Of a DNA stretch of 64,000 nt, positions 1-8,258 are shown in pieces. The stretch's first letter is position 1, and each line of letters begins with the position of its first letter. Source of the stretch: an uncultured Microbacteriaceae bacterium. GTDB taxonomy: Bacteria > Actinomycetota > Actinomycetes > Actinomycetales > Microbacteriaceae. The DNA lies in the NCBI GenBank assembly GCA_903940225.1, contig CAJAKC010000022.1, forward strand, positions 1-64,000, given 5' to 3'. Both the position numbers and the translations under genes were made by a program. The notes under the pieces were generated by a model. That model was not told the DNA's origin and ran no database searches. It saw nothing but the letters and a program-made list of their open reading frames with translations.

Positions 1-1
1 G

Positions 2-355
2 ACCATTGTCGGTGGTACGCACGGTGCTGTCTTCCTTGGCTATGGCGTAACGGCGGCACTTGTCGGCGTCAACCAGCGATGGGCAGTGGGTCGGATTGTC
101 GGCGGAATCGCCCTCGCGATTGTGCCCTATGCAACAGTTCCATTCGAGCGGGCCGCGATTCGCCGAGGACTCGTCGAAGGATCGTGGCGCACCACCACAA
201 CTTCAGATCCGCGCGATGCTCATTGGTTCGACCGTTTGTTCCGGTGGTTCATCGCCAGGCCAGCACTGCTCGTCGTCACACTGTTCGCCGTGGTCGCGGC
301 AATCTTTGCGGTGTTGGTATCCCTCGGTCCTCCAACCGAATGGTTTAACCGGTAA
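2..355 (+). CDS. DUF3817-type integral membrane protein (5' end outside window)
   Basis: The frame is open from the first bases of the window, so the true start lies upstream. The visible 117 residues begin with a GTHGAVFLGYG segment typical of the short actinobacterial DUF3817 membrane proteins. Two or three hydrophobic stretches are visible, and the last (about residues 80-105 of the visible part) is followed by a short polar tail PPTEWFNR. Function is unknown for the family. It converges with the DUF4870 gene, whose stop begins on the next base. Family assignment rests on motif memory only. Confidence 0.6.
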   Translation, partial: TIVGGTHGAVFLGYGVTAALVGVNQRWAVGRIVGGIALAIVPYATVPFERAAIRRGLVEGSWRTTTTSDPRDAHWFDRLFRWFIARPALLVVTLFAVVAAIFAVLVSLGPPTEWFNR

Positions 356-703
356 CTACTTGATGAACCGGAACGTCAGCGGGAATTTGTAATACTCGCC
401 CAGCGACGCTTTGTAGGCGGCGATGATCCTGAATATGACGTAGTAGATCGGTAGCGCCCAGATGACGAGCCACCCGACAATCGAGACCACCAGCGCAATC
501 GCCACAATAACCATCGTGATTCCAAAGTTCAGCGACTCTTTCACGTGGTGAGTGATGAACGGGCCTCTGCCGTTGAAGACAAGGTACGCGATCAGCGGCG
601 CAAGGCCCTCGAAGAAGATGGCGGCAACATTCTGAAGAATCGCCCAGGTCTTCTCCATCTCGGGAGTCAGTGGGCTGTTGCTGGCGTAAGGGTTATCGGT
701 CAT
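356..703 (-). CDS. DUF4870 domain-containing small membrane protein
   Basis: This is a 115-residue protein with a short polar N-terminus (MTDNPYASNSPLTPEME) and then three hydrophobic segments, around residues 20-45, 58-85 and 85-105. The pattern HHVKESLNFGITM after the first segment is characteristic of DUF4870 (Tic20-like) proteins. The start has a strong Shine-Dalgarno (GGAGG, about 5 bases upstream). It stands alone, diverging from the saccharopine-dehydrogenase-like gene across about 70 bases. No biochemical role is established for the family. Confidence 0.75.
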   Translation of the reverse strand: MTDNPYASNSPLTPEMEKTWAILQNVAAIFFEGLAPLIAYLVFNGRGPFITHHVKESLNFGITMVIVAIALVVSIVGWLVIWALPIYYVIFRIIAAYKASLGEYYKFPLTFRFIK

Positions 704-761
704 GTGTGTCCTCCTTCTTTCTCACAGTAGCCCTTTTCAGCGGTTTAAGTGCTCCACGAGG

Positions 762-767
762 TATTGT
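762..767 (+). promoter_or_regulatory. -10 element TATTGT of a leaderless promoter
   Basis: TATTGT lies 7 bases before the ATG at 775. That spacing puts the transcription start on or next to the start codon. It also decides the start: the longer frame from about 670 would run through the promoter. Confidence 0.5.
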
Positions 768-774
768 CGGAGAC

Positions 775-2043
775 ATGCGAATTCTGCTTGTGGGCGCCGG
801 GGGTGTTGGCGATGCAATCGCCAAGATCGCCGCACGTCGTTCCTTTTTCGAAACCATCATCGTCACCGATTACGACCCGGCCCGTGCCGAGAGCACCATC
901 GCGTGGATTCGTGACAAGCACGGGGACGCCGTCGCCTCGAAGTTTGTCGCTGACCAAATTGATGCATCCAAGCCGGACGTCGTCGCCGAAGTGGCGAGGA
1001 AGCACGCCGCCACGCACGTGATGAATGCTGTCGAACCCAAGTTCGTCCAGTCAATCTTTGCCGGCGCGAAGGCGGCCGGGGCCAACTACCTCGACATGGC
1101 GATGAGCCTGTCGCATCCACACCCGACCAACCCCTACTCGGAAACGGGCGTCAAGCTGGGCGACGAACAGTTCGCTGCGGCTGACGAGTGGGAGAAGGAT
1201 GGGCAACTGGCCCTTGTTGGAATCGGTGTCGAACCGGGAATGTCCAACGTGTTCGCTCGATACGCCGTCGATTATCTGTTCAGCGAAGTCGACGAACTGG
1301 GCACGCGCGACGGCGCCAACCTTGCCGTGTTTGACGACGACGGCAACGAGATCTTTGCCCCCAGCTTCAGCATCTGGACCACCATTGAAGAGTGCCTCAA
1401 CCCGCCCGTCATCTGGGAGAAAGACAAGGGGTGGTTCACCACCGAGCCATTCAGTGAACCCGAAGTGTTCGACTTCCCCGAAGGAATCGGGCCGGTGGAA
1501 TGCGTCAATGTCGAGCACGAAGAAGTACTCATGATGCCGCGCTGGCTGCCCGCCAAGCGCGTGACGTTCAAGTACGGCCTGGGCAACGAGTTCATTGGCG
1601 TTTTGAAGACGTTGCACGCCCTGCACCTCGATTCGATCACACCGATTCGCGTACGCAGTGCGAACGGACCCGTCGAAATCGCCCCGCGTGATGTCGTGGC
1701 CGCCGCCCTGCCGGATCCCGCCACAATCGGCCCGCGAATGACGGGCAAGACGTGTGCGGGAGTCTGGGTCACCGGGAAGGGCAAAGACGGCAACCCGCGC
1801 GAGGTCTATCTGTACCACGTGTCCGACAATGCCTGGACGATGGCGGAATACGATAGTCAGTGCGTCGTGTGGCAGACAGCGCTGAACCCGGTCATCGCCC
1901 TGGAGCTCTTGGCGACAGGGGCGTGGAGCGGCGCTGGCGTCCTCGGGCCCGAAGCGTTCGACGCCAAACCGTTCCTCGATCTCATGGCCGCACCCGAATC
2001 CGAAGGCGGCTACGGTCAGGCGTGGGGACTGCGCGAACAATAA
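775..2043 (+). CDS. saccharopine dehydrogenase family NAD(P)-binding protein
   Basis: This 422-residue protein opens with a Rossmann motif (MRILLVGAGGVGDAIAKIA) and shows the saccharopine dehydrogenase/carboxynorspermidine synthase layout: N-terminal NAD(P) domain, central domain around residues 130-360, and a return to the Rossmann fold. Members act on saccharopine, carboxynorspermidine or related imino compounds; the substrate here cannot be told from sequence. The start at 775 is preferred over an upstream in-frame start because a -10-like hexamer sits just before it. It is monocistronic, followed by a hairpin shared with the converging rplJ-rplL operon. Confidence 0.8.
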   Translation: MRILLVGAGGVGDAIAKIAARRSFFETIIVTDYDPARAESTIAWIRDKHGDAVASKFVADQIDASKPDVVAEVARKHAATHVMNAVEPKFVQSIFAGAKAAGANYLDMAMSLSHPHPTNPYSETGVKLGDEQFAAADEWEKDGQLALVGIGVEPGMSNVFARYAVDYLFSEVDELGTRDGANLAVFDDDGNEIFAPSFSIWTTIEECLNPPVIWEKDKGWFTTEPFSEPEVFDFPEGIGPVECVNVEHEEVLMMPRWLPAKRVTFKYGLGNEFIGVLKTLHALHLDSITPIRVRSANGPVEIAPRDVVAAALPDPATIGPRMTGKTCAGVWVTGKGKDGNPREVYLYHVSDNAWTMAEYDSQCVVWQTALNPVIALELLATGAWSGAGVLGPEAFDAKPFLDLMAAPESEGGYGQAWGLREQ

Positions 2044-2045
2044 AA

Positions 2046-2075
2046 TCGGGGCGCCACCCGAAAGTGACGCCCCGA
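2046..2075 (-). terminator. Rho-independent terminator after rplL
   Basis: The inverted repeat TCGGGGCG...CGCCCCGA has stem extensions CCAC/GTGA around a short loop. On the minus strand it is followed by TTTTATT, fitting termination of rplJ-rplL. It may also slow transcription from the converging gene. Confidence 0.75.
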
Positions 2076-2090
2076 ATCTGAAGTAGGTGA

Positions 2091-2483
2091 CTACTTGAGG
2101 GTGACGGTTCCGCCAGCCTCTTCGAGAACGGCCTTAGCCTTCTCTGCGGTCTCCTTGTTGGCGTTCTCGAGAACGGTCGCGGGTGCGCCGTCAACGAGAG
2201 CCTTTGCTTCACCAAGTCCGAGGTTCGTGAGTGAACGAACCTCCTTGATGACCTGAATCTTCTTGTCACCGGCAGCTTCGAGAACGACGGTGAACGAGTC
2301 CTTCTCTTCTGCAGCCTCGGCGCCACCAGCAGCGCCACCAGCAGCAGGAGCTGCGGCAACGGCGACGGGGGCGGCGGCGGTAACTTCGAAGACCTCTTCG
2401 AACTTCTTGACGAAGTCCGAGAGTTCGATGAGCGAGAGCTCCTTGAAGGCCTCAATGAGGTCGTCAGCGCTGAGCTTAGCCAT
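2091..2483 (-). CDS. rplL: 50S ribosomal protein bL12 (L7/L12)
   Basis: This is the 130-residue acidic ribosomal stalk protein. The N-terminal dimerisation region (about 1-32, [18 protein letters not shown]) is followed by an Ala/Gly/Pro-rich hinge (about 34-60). The C-terminal factor-binding domain contains [21 protein letters not shown]. It recruits translational GTPases to the ribosome. It follows rplJ by 41 bases and is co-transcribed with it. Length and sequence are normal for actinobacteria. Confidence 0.98.
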   Translation of the reverse strand: MAKLSADDLIEAFKELSLIELSDFVKKFEEVFEVTAAAPVAVAAAPAAGGAAGGAEAAEEKDSFTVVLEAAGDKKIQVIKEVRSLTNLGLGEAKALVDGAPATVLENANKETAEKAKAVLEEAGGTVTLK

Positions 2484-2524
2484 GATTTTCTCCTTGTTGT
2501 TTGTTGGTTTTTACCGCGTAAGGG

Positions 2525-3037
2525 TTACGCGGATTCTTTCTTCTGACGCAACGCATCGACCGTACGAACGGCCTGTGCAAGCGGTGCGTTGAACATGTAG
2601 GCAGCGCCGAAGAGCGAAGCCTTGAAGGCGCCTGCAAGCTTCGCAAGCAGAACCTCTCGGGTTTCGAGATCGGCGAGCTTCCTGACTTCCTCGACTGTAA
2701 CGACGGCTCCATCAAAGTAGCCACCCTTCAGAACGAGTTTGTCGTTCGCCTTGGCGAAGTCACGCAGCGCCTTCGCAACAGAGACGGTGTCTCCGTGAAC
2801 GAAAGCGATAGCGGTCGGTCCAACGAGTTCAGCGTCAAGTCCTGAGACGCCAGCCTCGTTGAGCGCACGCTTAGCCAGCGTGTTCTTCACCACGGCGTAC
2901 GTAGCGTTATCACGGATGTTGCTGCGCAGCTGCTTGAGCTGTGCGACCGTGAGTCCGCGGTACTCGGTGAGCAGTACGGCGCTCGAGGTGCGGAAACCCT
3001 CCGCAATCTCGGCGATCGTTGCTTCCTTGTTCGCCAT
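2525..3037 (-). CDS. rplJ: 50S ribosomal protein uL10
   Basis: This 170-residue protein anchors L12 dimers to 23S rRNA. The N-terminal rRNA-binding domain carries [15 protein letters not shown] and [11 protein letters not shown]. The C-terminal helix binds L12. The start follows a clear Shine-Dalgarno (AAGGAGCACC-ATG). A leader of about 200 bases upstream contains an intrinsic terminator-like hairpin, consistent with the autogenous control known for this operon. The final KKESA tail is short. Confidence 0.98.
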   Translation of the reverse strand: MANKEATIAEIAEGFRTSSAVLLTEYRGLTVAQLKQLRSNIRDNATYAVVKNTLAKRALNEAGVSGLDAELVGPTAIAFVHGDTVSVAKALRDFAKANDKLVLKGGYFDGAVVTVEEVRKLADLETREVLLAKLAGAFKASLFGAAYMFNAPLAQAVRTVDALRQKKESA

Positions 3038-3083
3038 GGTGCTCCTTGTGTTGTGGATGTGTTACCGAACGCCTCTGGCAAAG

Positions 3084-3111
3084 AAAAAACTCCGGCGCAT
3101 GCGCACGGAGT
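3084..3111 (-). terminator. attenuator hairpin in the rplJ leader
   Basis: On the minus strand the stem ACTCCG/CGGAGT encloses a GCGC-AT-GCGC self-complementary centre and runs into six Ts. It stands about 50 bases before rplJ, so it must be read through, as expected of an attenuator. Confidence 0.7.
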
Positions 3112-3228
3112 GAAAATGGCTTTCGCCACGGAACTTCGTTTGCCTGCGCGGGTCTTCACCGGGGTGAAACTTCGATCGGGGGATTTCTCCTCCGATGACC
3201 AGCGGTCTTCGGTTCCCTCAGCGTAACA

Positions 3229-3247
3229 GCGCGGGGTTGCCCCGCGC
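3229..3247 (-). terminator. possible terminator after the histidine kinase gene
   Basis: A perfect 8-bp stem GCGCGGGG/CCCCGCGC with a 3-base loop lies 10 bases past the kinase stop. There is only a weak T-run, so it may be a stabilising hairpin or part of the rplJ leader. Confidence 0.4.
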
Positions 3248-3256
3248 AAATCGTGC

Positions 3257-4672
3257 CTAAACCGCTCGTGGCAGAGTGATGGTGAATCGCGTGTCGCCCG
3301 GTTCACTCGTGACGGCAATTGTCCCCTTGTGGGCGCGGACAAGACCGTCGACAATCGCCAAGCCCAACCCGGTCGAACCCGTCGCGCGCTGGCGCGAGGT
3401 GTCAGCACGAACGAATCGCTCGAACAGTGAATCACGGATGTCTGCGGGAATTCCGGGTCCGTCGTCGGCGACGGTGATGACCACATCGGTGTCGGTTCCC
3501 GCCGCGGTGACCGTAACCGTCGTCCCGGCGGGAGTATGTGTTCGGGCGTTGGCCAGCAGGTTTGTGAAGACTTGATAGAGACGGTTTTTGTCCGCCGCAA
3601 CAGCCAGCCCGCGCGATGCCGTGACCGTCCAGGTGTGATCGGCGCCCGCGACCTGTGCGTCGTTCACCGCATCCTTGAGTAGCTTCGAGACGTCGAGCCT
3701 GGTGAGTTCTAGATCGCGGCCCTCGTCGAGTCGCGCCAAGAGGAGAAGGTCTTCGACCAGTTCGGTCATGCGAACGGATTCGCTTTCAATTCGACCAAGC
3801 GCGTGACGCACTTCGTCACTCACATCCATGTTGTGGCGACGCGTCAACTCCGAGTAACCACGAATTGCGGTCAAGGGTGTCCGCAGCTCGTGACTGGCAT
3901 CAGAGACAAACTGGCGCACTTTCGCTTCACTCGCGCGACGAGCGGTGAGTGCTTCGTCGACGTTGTCGAGCATGCGGTTGAACGCGGTGCCCAACTGCCC
4001 GACCTCGGTGTTGGGGTCATCGACCGTGACGCGTTCTGTGAGGGCGACCTCGCCCGACGCGAGCTGCATGCCGGAGACGCGATTCGCCGTCTCTCGCATC
4101 CGCTCGAGCGGACGCATGGCGACACCGACACCCTTGCGACCAGCAAGCACGACCAGCCCGACGATGACAATTACGAGGATTAGCTGAAAAGTGGCGATGC
4201 GCGACACCGTGCGGTCGATTGCCGCTGTCGGCAATCCCATGAGGAACGTCGTGTCGCCCTGTTTTCCCATGACGGCCATGCGATATTCGCCGGATTGACC
4301 GATGCGGACGGTTCGAATTTCGGGGCCCCAACCGGTTTGAGGAATTCCGGCGAGTTGACGACCGGTGAACTCACGAGCATTCGCTTCAGCATTCAGGTAT
4401 GCCGCAGAAATGTTGCCCGCGGTGTTGAAGGCAACGAGTACCGTTCCTACCGAGGTGCCGGGGCCGTTAAGTTGTGACCCAAAGTCGGGGTCGCGATTGT
4501 TGTCAACCATGTGGTGGCGGTTCGTCGCCTGTAGCAAGTCTTCATCCAGTTGGCCGACCATGTACGACCGAATTCCCACGAGAGTCGCCACACCAATCGC
4601 AATTCCCGCCAGTGCGGTGAGCACGGCGGTGACGGCGATGAGCCGTTTGCGAAGAGGCCACGAGGAGAACAC
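3257..4672 (-). CDS. sensor histidine kinase of a two-component system
   Basis: This 471-residue membrane kinase has TM1 at about residues 10-32, an extracytoplasmic sensor region at about 33-155, TM2 around 158-178 and a HAMP linker to about 235. The HisKA domain carries the phospho-acceptor histidine in SDASHELRTPLTAIRGY, followed by a HATPase domain (NLLANARTHT, DDGPGIP, GSTGLGLAI). It lies 2 bases after the response-regulator gene, so the pair is one operon. Layout resembles actinobacterial TcrY/MprB-type sensors. The stimulus is unknown. The pair sits between rplA and rplJ, two genes often adjacent. Confidence 0.92.
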   Translation of the reverse strand: MFSSWPLRKRLIAVTAVLTALAGIAIGVATLVGIRSYMVGQLDEDLLQATNRHHMVDNNRDPDFGSQLNGPGTSVGTVLVAFNTAGNISAAYLNAEANAREFTGRQLAGIPQTGWGPEIRTVRIGQSGEYRMAVMGKQGDTTFLMGLPTAAIDRTVSRIATFQLILVIVIVGLVVLAGRKGVGVAMRPLERMRETANRVSGMQLASGEVALTERVTVDDPNTEVGQLGTAFNRMLDNVDEALTARRASEAKVRQFVSDASHELRTPLTAIRGYSELTRRHNMDVSDEVRHALGRIESESVRMTELVEDLLLLARLDEGRDLELTRLDVSKLLKDAVNDAQVAGADHTWTVTASRGLAVAADKNRLYQVFTNLLANARTHTPAGTTVTVTAAGTDTDVVITVADDGPGIPADIRDSLFERFVRADTSRQRATGSTGLGLAIVDGLVRAHKGTIAVTSEPGDTRFTITLPRAV

Positions 4673-4674
4673 TT

Positions 4675-5403
4675 TTAGGTTGCCGGTCGGATCACGTAAC
4701 CGACGCCGCGGACGGTGTGAATGAGCGAGGGACCCAGAGTGTCAATCTTTTTGCGCAGGTACGAAATGTAGATTTCGACGATGGACGAGCGGCCCCCGAA
4801 GTCGTAAGACCACACACGATCGAGAATCTGGGCCTTGGAGAGGACCCGCTTGGGGTTGCGCATCAGATAGCGAAGCAGTTCGAATTCGGTCGCGGTGAGT
4901 TCGACCCGGTGGTCGCCTCGAAAGACTTCGTAGGTTTCCTCGTTGAGGGCCAAATCGCCGACGCGAATTTCGGGGTCGTCCTTGACAGTGGCCGCGGAGA
5001 GGGTGCGGCGCACAATGCCTCGAATTCGGGCAACAAGTTCCTCGACCGAGAACGGCTTGGTGACATAGTCGTCACCACCGGCGGTCAGTCCCGCGATGCG
5101 ATCCTTTACGTCGTCCTTCGCCGTGAGAAACAAGACGGGGACGTCGGTGCCGGTGGCGCGGATGCGCTTCATGACCTCCAGACCGTCGAAGTCGGGAAGC
5201 ATGATGTCCAACACGATGACGTCGGGGTCGAAATCGTGAGCGGCGGTGACGGCCTGCTGGCCAGAGGCGGCGGTGCGCACGTCGAACTTTTCGTAGCGAA
5301 GTGCCAGTGACACGAGGTCGGAGATGGACGACTCGTCGTCCACGACGAGAGCACGAATCGGCTTACCGTCGGGCTTGACGAGTTCGGTTGTGTCTGTGTT
5401 CAT
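4675..5403 (-). CDS. OmpR/PhoB-family response regulator
   Basis: This 242-residue protein has a receiver domain (about 15-130) with phospho-acceptor Asp in VIVLDIMLPDFDG and the conserved Lys in LFLTAKDD. The winged-helix DNA-binding domain (about 145-240) ends in TVRGVGYVIRP. It is the cognate regulator of the adjacent kinase. Three 11-bp phased repeats lie just upstream and probably mediate autoregulation, since OmpR-family dimers bind tandem repeats of this period. No strong Shine-Dalgarno is visible; a TAAGAC hexamer 7 bases before ATG could give a leaderless transcript. Confidence 0.92.
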   Translation of the reverse strand: MNTDTTELVKPDGKPIRALVVDDESSISDLVSLALRYEKFDVRTAASGQQAVTAAHDFDPDVIVLDIMLPDFDGLEVMKRIRATGTDVPVLFLTAKDDVKDRIAGLTAGGDDYVTKPFSVEELVARIRGIVRRTLSAATVKDDPEIRVGDLALNEETYEVFRGDHRVELTATEFELLRYLMRNPKRVLSKAQILDRVWSYDFGGRSSIVEIYISYLRKKIDTLGPSLIHTVRGVGYVIRPAT

Positions 5404-5411
5404 AGTTCCAG

Positions 5412-5444
5412 TCTTATGACTTTCCTATGAATTTCCCTAATTTG
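5412..5444 (-). promoter_or_regulatory. three 11-bp direct repeats upstream of the response regulator
   Basis: Read on the plus strand, the units are TCTTATGACTT, TCCTATGAATT and the weaker TCCCTAATTTG, exactly end to end. The spacing and position just upstream of the start suit an autoregulatory OmpR-type binding site. Confidence 0.5.
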
Positions 5445-5468
5445 ACCAAAAAACGGCCTGAGAAAAGC

Positions 5469-5500
5469 CAGAACGCCCGAGCCGTGGCCCGGGCGTTCTG
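5469..5500 (-). terminator. terminator after rplK-rplA
   Basis: A long stem CAGAACGCCCG...CGGGCGTTCTG with inner GCC/GGC pairs is followed on the minus strand by GCTTTTCT. It lies 12 bases past the rplA stop. Confidence 0.7.
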
Positions 5501-5511
5501 GTGATGAATCG

Positions 5512-6201
5512 TTAGAGTGCTGCGATATCGATCGGGATGCCCGGACCGAACGTTGTCGACAGAGTCGCCTTCTGGATGTAGCGACCCTTCGACGACGAGG
5601 GCTTCAGGCGCTGAACTTCGTCCATTGCGGCGCGGAAGTTGTCGCCGAGCTGGTCTTCGGTGAACGACGCCTTGCCCACGATGAAGTGAACGTTGGAGTG
5701 CTTGTCGACGCGGAACTCGATCTTTCCGGCCTTGATTTCCGTGACCGCCTTGGCCGGGTCGGGGGTAACCGTTCCGGTCTTGGGGTTCGGCATAAGGTTT
5801 CGGGGTCCGAGGACCTTACCGAGACGACCGACCTGACCCATGAGCTCAGGTGTGGATACGGCCGCGTCAAACGCGGTGTAACCGCCGGCAACCTTGTCGA
5901 TCAGCTCGACGCCACCGACCTCGTCGGCACCCGCCGCGAGAGCGGCTTCGGCTGCTGGTCCGGTCGCGAAAACGATAACGCGCGCGACCTTTCCGGTTCC
6001 GTGAGGCAGGTTGACGGTTCCACGAACCATCTGGTCTGCCTTGCGCGGGTCGACCGCGAGCTTCAATGCGACCTCAACGGTCGAGTTGAACTTGGACGAA
6101 CCCGTCTTCTTGGCGATTTCAACTGCTTCAACGGGTGTGTAGAACTTGCCCTCTTCGAGAAGGGCGACTGAGGCGATGTACGCCTTGGACTTCTTAGCCA
6201 T
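5512..6201 (-). CDS. rplA: 50S ribosomal protein uL1
   Basis: This 229-residue L1 stalk protein has the usual two domains and the signature segment around [17 protein letters not shown]. It binds 23S rRNA at the E-site stalk and moves deacylated tRNA; in many bacteria it also represses its own operon. It follows rplK by 68 bases. A good Shine-Dalgarno (AAGGAG) precedes the start. Length is typical. Confidence 0.98.
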   Translation of the reverse strand: MAKKSKAYIASVALLEEGKFYTPVEAVEIAKKTGSSKFNSTVEVALKLAVDPRKADQMVRGTVNLPHGTGKVARVIVFATGPAAEAALAAGADEVGGVELIDKVAGGYTAFDAAVSTPELMGQVGRLGKVLGPRNLMPNPKTGTVTPDPAKAVTEIKAGKIEFRVDKHSNVHFIVGKASFTEDQLGDNFRAAMDEVQRLKPSSSKGRYIQKATLSTTFGPGIPIDIAAL

Positions 6202-6269
6202 GCTTGGTTTCTCCTTGTGAGAATCGCGGTGTCGTGAGCCTGGCGACTCTCCCGCTAAATGGAAATGGG

Positions 6270-6695
6270 TTATTCGACCGTGATGCCCATGGAGCGGGCG
6301 GTACCGGCGATGATCTTCGCTGCTGCGTCGATGTCGTTGGCGTTGAGATCGGTCTGCTTCTCTGTCGCAATCGCGCGAACCTGGTCTTGGGTCAACTTCG
6401 CGACCTTGACCGTGTGCGGCGTCGACGAGCCCTTCGCAACTCCGGCGGCCTTTTTGATGAGTTCCGCGGCCGGCGGGGTCTTGAGGATGAAGGTGAACGA
6501 ACGATCTTCGTACACCGTGATTTCAACGGGAATAACGTTTCCGCGCTTGTCCTGCGTGGCGTTGTTGTAAGCCGTGCAGAACTCCATGATGTTGACTCCG
6601 TGCTGACCGAGCGCCGGACCAATGGGCGGTGCGGGGTTAGCCGCGCCTGCCTGGATCTGGAGCTTGATCAGGCCAACAGCTTTCTTACCTGCCAT
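6270..6695 (-). CDS. rplK: 50S ribosomal protein uL11
   Basis: This 141-residue protein binds the GTPase-associated centre of 23S rRNA. The N-terminal domain contains the proline-rich [15 protein letters not shown] and the C-terminal domain ends in [11 protein letters not shown]. It is first in the rplK-rplA pair and follows nusG by 79 bases, the usual order. Length is normal. Confidence 0.98.
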   Translation of the reverse strand: MAGKKAVGLIKLQIQAGAANPAPPIGPALGQHGVNIMEFCTAYNNATQDKRGNVIPVEITVYEDRSFTFILKTPPAAELIKKAAGVAKGSSTPHTVKVAKLTQDQVRAIATEKQTDLNANDIDAAAKIIAGTARSMGITVE

Positions 6696-6774
6696 TTTTC
6701 TTTTCCTTACTGTCGTGTGTGACGGGTGTCACACGCTCCCACGTCGACACCAATGCGCCGCGTGGTAAATCTGG

Positions 6775-7713
6775 TTACTGCTTCTCGACCTGGGCGAACG
6801 TGAATTCGACCGCCGTGTCACGCCCGAAGACGTTGATGAGGATGGACAACTTTCCGGTTTCGGCGTGGATCTCGTTGATGGTTCCCTGCAACCCAGCGAA
6901 CGCACCTTCCTTGATTCCGACGGTCTCGCCCAGTTCGTAATCCGTGGTGACCTTCGCTGAGCGCGAAGAACCCGACTTCAGTCCGCCGGCGGCGCGAGCG
7001 CCTTCGACGTCTGCGGTGGTCTTGAGCATGTCGAACGATTCGTCAAACGACAGCGGGATCGGGTTGTGGGCGTTACCGACGAAACCGGTCACGCCGGGGG
7101 TGTGGCGAACGGTCGACCATGATTCTTCGTTGAGGTCCATGCGGACCAGCACGTAAGAGGGCACGCGAACCCGGGTCACGAGTTTGCGCTGGCCGTTCTT
7201 GATGTCGACGACGTCTTCCAGCGGAACCTGGACTTCGAAAATGGAGTCCTGCATGTTCATCGAGAGAACTCGGTTTTCGATGTTCGTCTTGACCTTCTTT
7301 TCGTAACCCGCATACGAGTGAATGACGTACCACTTGCCCGACTTGCGACGAAGGTCCTTCTTGAAGTCCGCGTAAGCGTCTTCTTCAGCTGCGGCTTCAG
7401 CGATGAGTTCCGCGGAGACGGCCTCTTCGTCGGATGTTGCATCGGCGGCAGCATCTGCTTCCGCGGCGGAATCAATGTCGAGTGCATCCTCGACAACGGC
7501 GTCAGCCTCAGGGTCGACAGCATCGGCGAGAGCGTCCAACGCCTCGTCCAAATCGGTGCCGCCGTCGTTCACCTCGTGCATGGCGAGTTCCTCGGCGCTC
7601 GTCGCGCCTGCCTCGTCCTCGCTGAGAGTGTTGCCCTCTTGGGCTTCATCTTCTTCCGACGACTGCTCGGCGGCAGTCGACAGGTCGATGTCTTCGAAGT
7701 GGTTTTCCGTCAC
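6775..7713 (-). CDS. nusG: transcription termination/antitermination protein NusG with long acidic N-terminal extension
   Basis: The 312-residue product has the NGN domain at about residues 127-235 (starting KWYVIHSYAGYEKKV) and a C-terminal KOW domain at about 255-312 (GETVGIKEGAFAGLQG). It binds RNA polymerase and Rho or ribosomal S10. The first ~125 residues are an extremely Asp/Glu/Ala-rich, low-complexity extension absent from E. coli NusG (about 181 residues); actinobacterial NusG proteins commonly carry one. It follows secE by 18 bases, the classical arrangement. Confidence 0.97.
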   Translation of the reverse strand: MTENHFEDIDLSTAAEQSSEEDEAQEGNTLSEDEAGATSAEELAMHEVNDGGTDLDEALDALADAVDPEADAVVEDALDIDSAAEADAAADATSDEEAVSAELIAEAAAEEDAYADFKKDLRRKSGKWYVIHSYAGYEKKVKTNIENRVLSMNMQDSIFEVQVPLEDVVDIKNGQRKLVTRVRVPSYVLVRMDLNEESWSTVRHTPGVTGFVGNAHNPIPLSFDESFDMLKTTADVEGARAAGGLKSGSSRSAKVTTDYELGETVGIKEGAFAGLQGTINEIHAETGKLSILINVFGRDTAVEFTFAQVEKQ

Positions 7714-7731
7714 GATATGTCCTCTAATTCC

Positions 7732-8001
7732 TTAGTTTCCGGAAGTCCACGAACCGCCACCGAAAACAAACCCGGTGACAATTCCGATCACAAAATCGAG
7801 ACCCGTAATCAATGCCATCACGATGACGACGAACGCAAGCACAACCCCGGTGAAGTTGAGGAGTTCCTTGCGAGTGGGGGTTACGACCTTGCGCAACTCC
7901 AGTATGACCTCACGCAGGAATTGCGTGAGTCGTCCAAATACGCCCTTGCCACGCTCGCCACGCGATTCGTGGGAAGCGGCGTCAGTGGGATTCTCGGTCA
8001 C
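7732..8001 (-). CDS. secE: preprotein translocase subunit SecE
   Basis: This 89-residue inner-membrane protein has the SecE core: the amphipathic segment FLREVILELRKVVTPTRKEL followed by one transmembrane helix at about residues 50-75. It stabilises SecY in the Sec channel. I place the start at a GTG (8001), with AAAGG about 9 bases upstream, rather than at longer in-frame starts that would run back through tRNA-Trp. Gene order tRNA-Trp-secE-nusG supports this. Confidence 0.95.
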   Translation of the reverse strand: MTENPTDAASHESRGERGKGVFGRLTQFLREVILELRKVVTPTRKELLNFTGVVLAFVVIVMALITGLDFVIGIVTGFVFGGGSWTSGN

Positions 8002-8048
8002 TGTTGTTGCCTTTCGGTTAGGTGTGGATGTCAACGGATTGACATTCG

Positions 8049-8121
8049 CAGGGCGGACAGGACTCGAACCTGCAACCTGCGGTTTTGGAGACCGCTGCTC
8101 TACCAATTGAGCCACCGCCCT
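8049..8121 (-). tRNA. trnW: tRNA-Trp (CCA)
   Basis: 73 nt cloverleaf: acceptor AGGGCGG/CCGCCCT, anticodon stem GCGGT/ACCGC with loop CTCCAAA giving anticodon CCA, T-loop TTCGAGT, discriminator G. CCA is not encoded. It lies directly upstream of secE as in most actinobacteria. Confidence 0.97.
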
Positions 8122-8246
8122 GTGCTGCGGCCCCACGCCCACAGCGCCTGACGGCGCGACGAAGCATGGTGTTTTCGCACCAATCGTCAAGTGTATTGCA
8201 GGGTTCGCCAATCGCCAAAGTGAGGTGGGGACGGTCCTCGCTCAAG

Positions 8247-8252
8247 TAGTCT
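8247..8252 (+). promoter_or_regulatory. -10 element TAGTCT of a leaderless promoter (aspC)
   Basis: TAGTCT stands 6 bases before the GTG at 8259, and no Shine-Dalgarno is visible. No convincing -35 was found. Confidence 0.5.
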
Positions 8253-8258
8253 GGTGCA

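Larger units (their letters stand above)
3038..3256 (-). promoter_or_regulatory. rplJ leader (L10-type attenuation leader)
   Basis: These 219 bases contain no gene but, on the minus strand, several potential hairpins before rplJ. L10 leaders are known autoregulatory RNAs bound by L10-L12 upstream of rplJ in many bacteria. Assignment here is by position and visible structure, not covariance. The promoter probably lies near the distal (3200-3256) end. Confidence 0.55.

Noticed and set aside
1051-2040. A 329-codon minus-strand frame opposite the saccharopine-dehydrogenase-like gene
   Set aside because: Codon-complement shadow of a clear Rossmann-fold enzyme.
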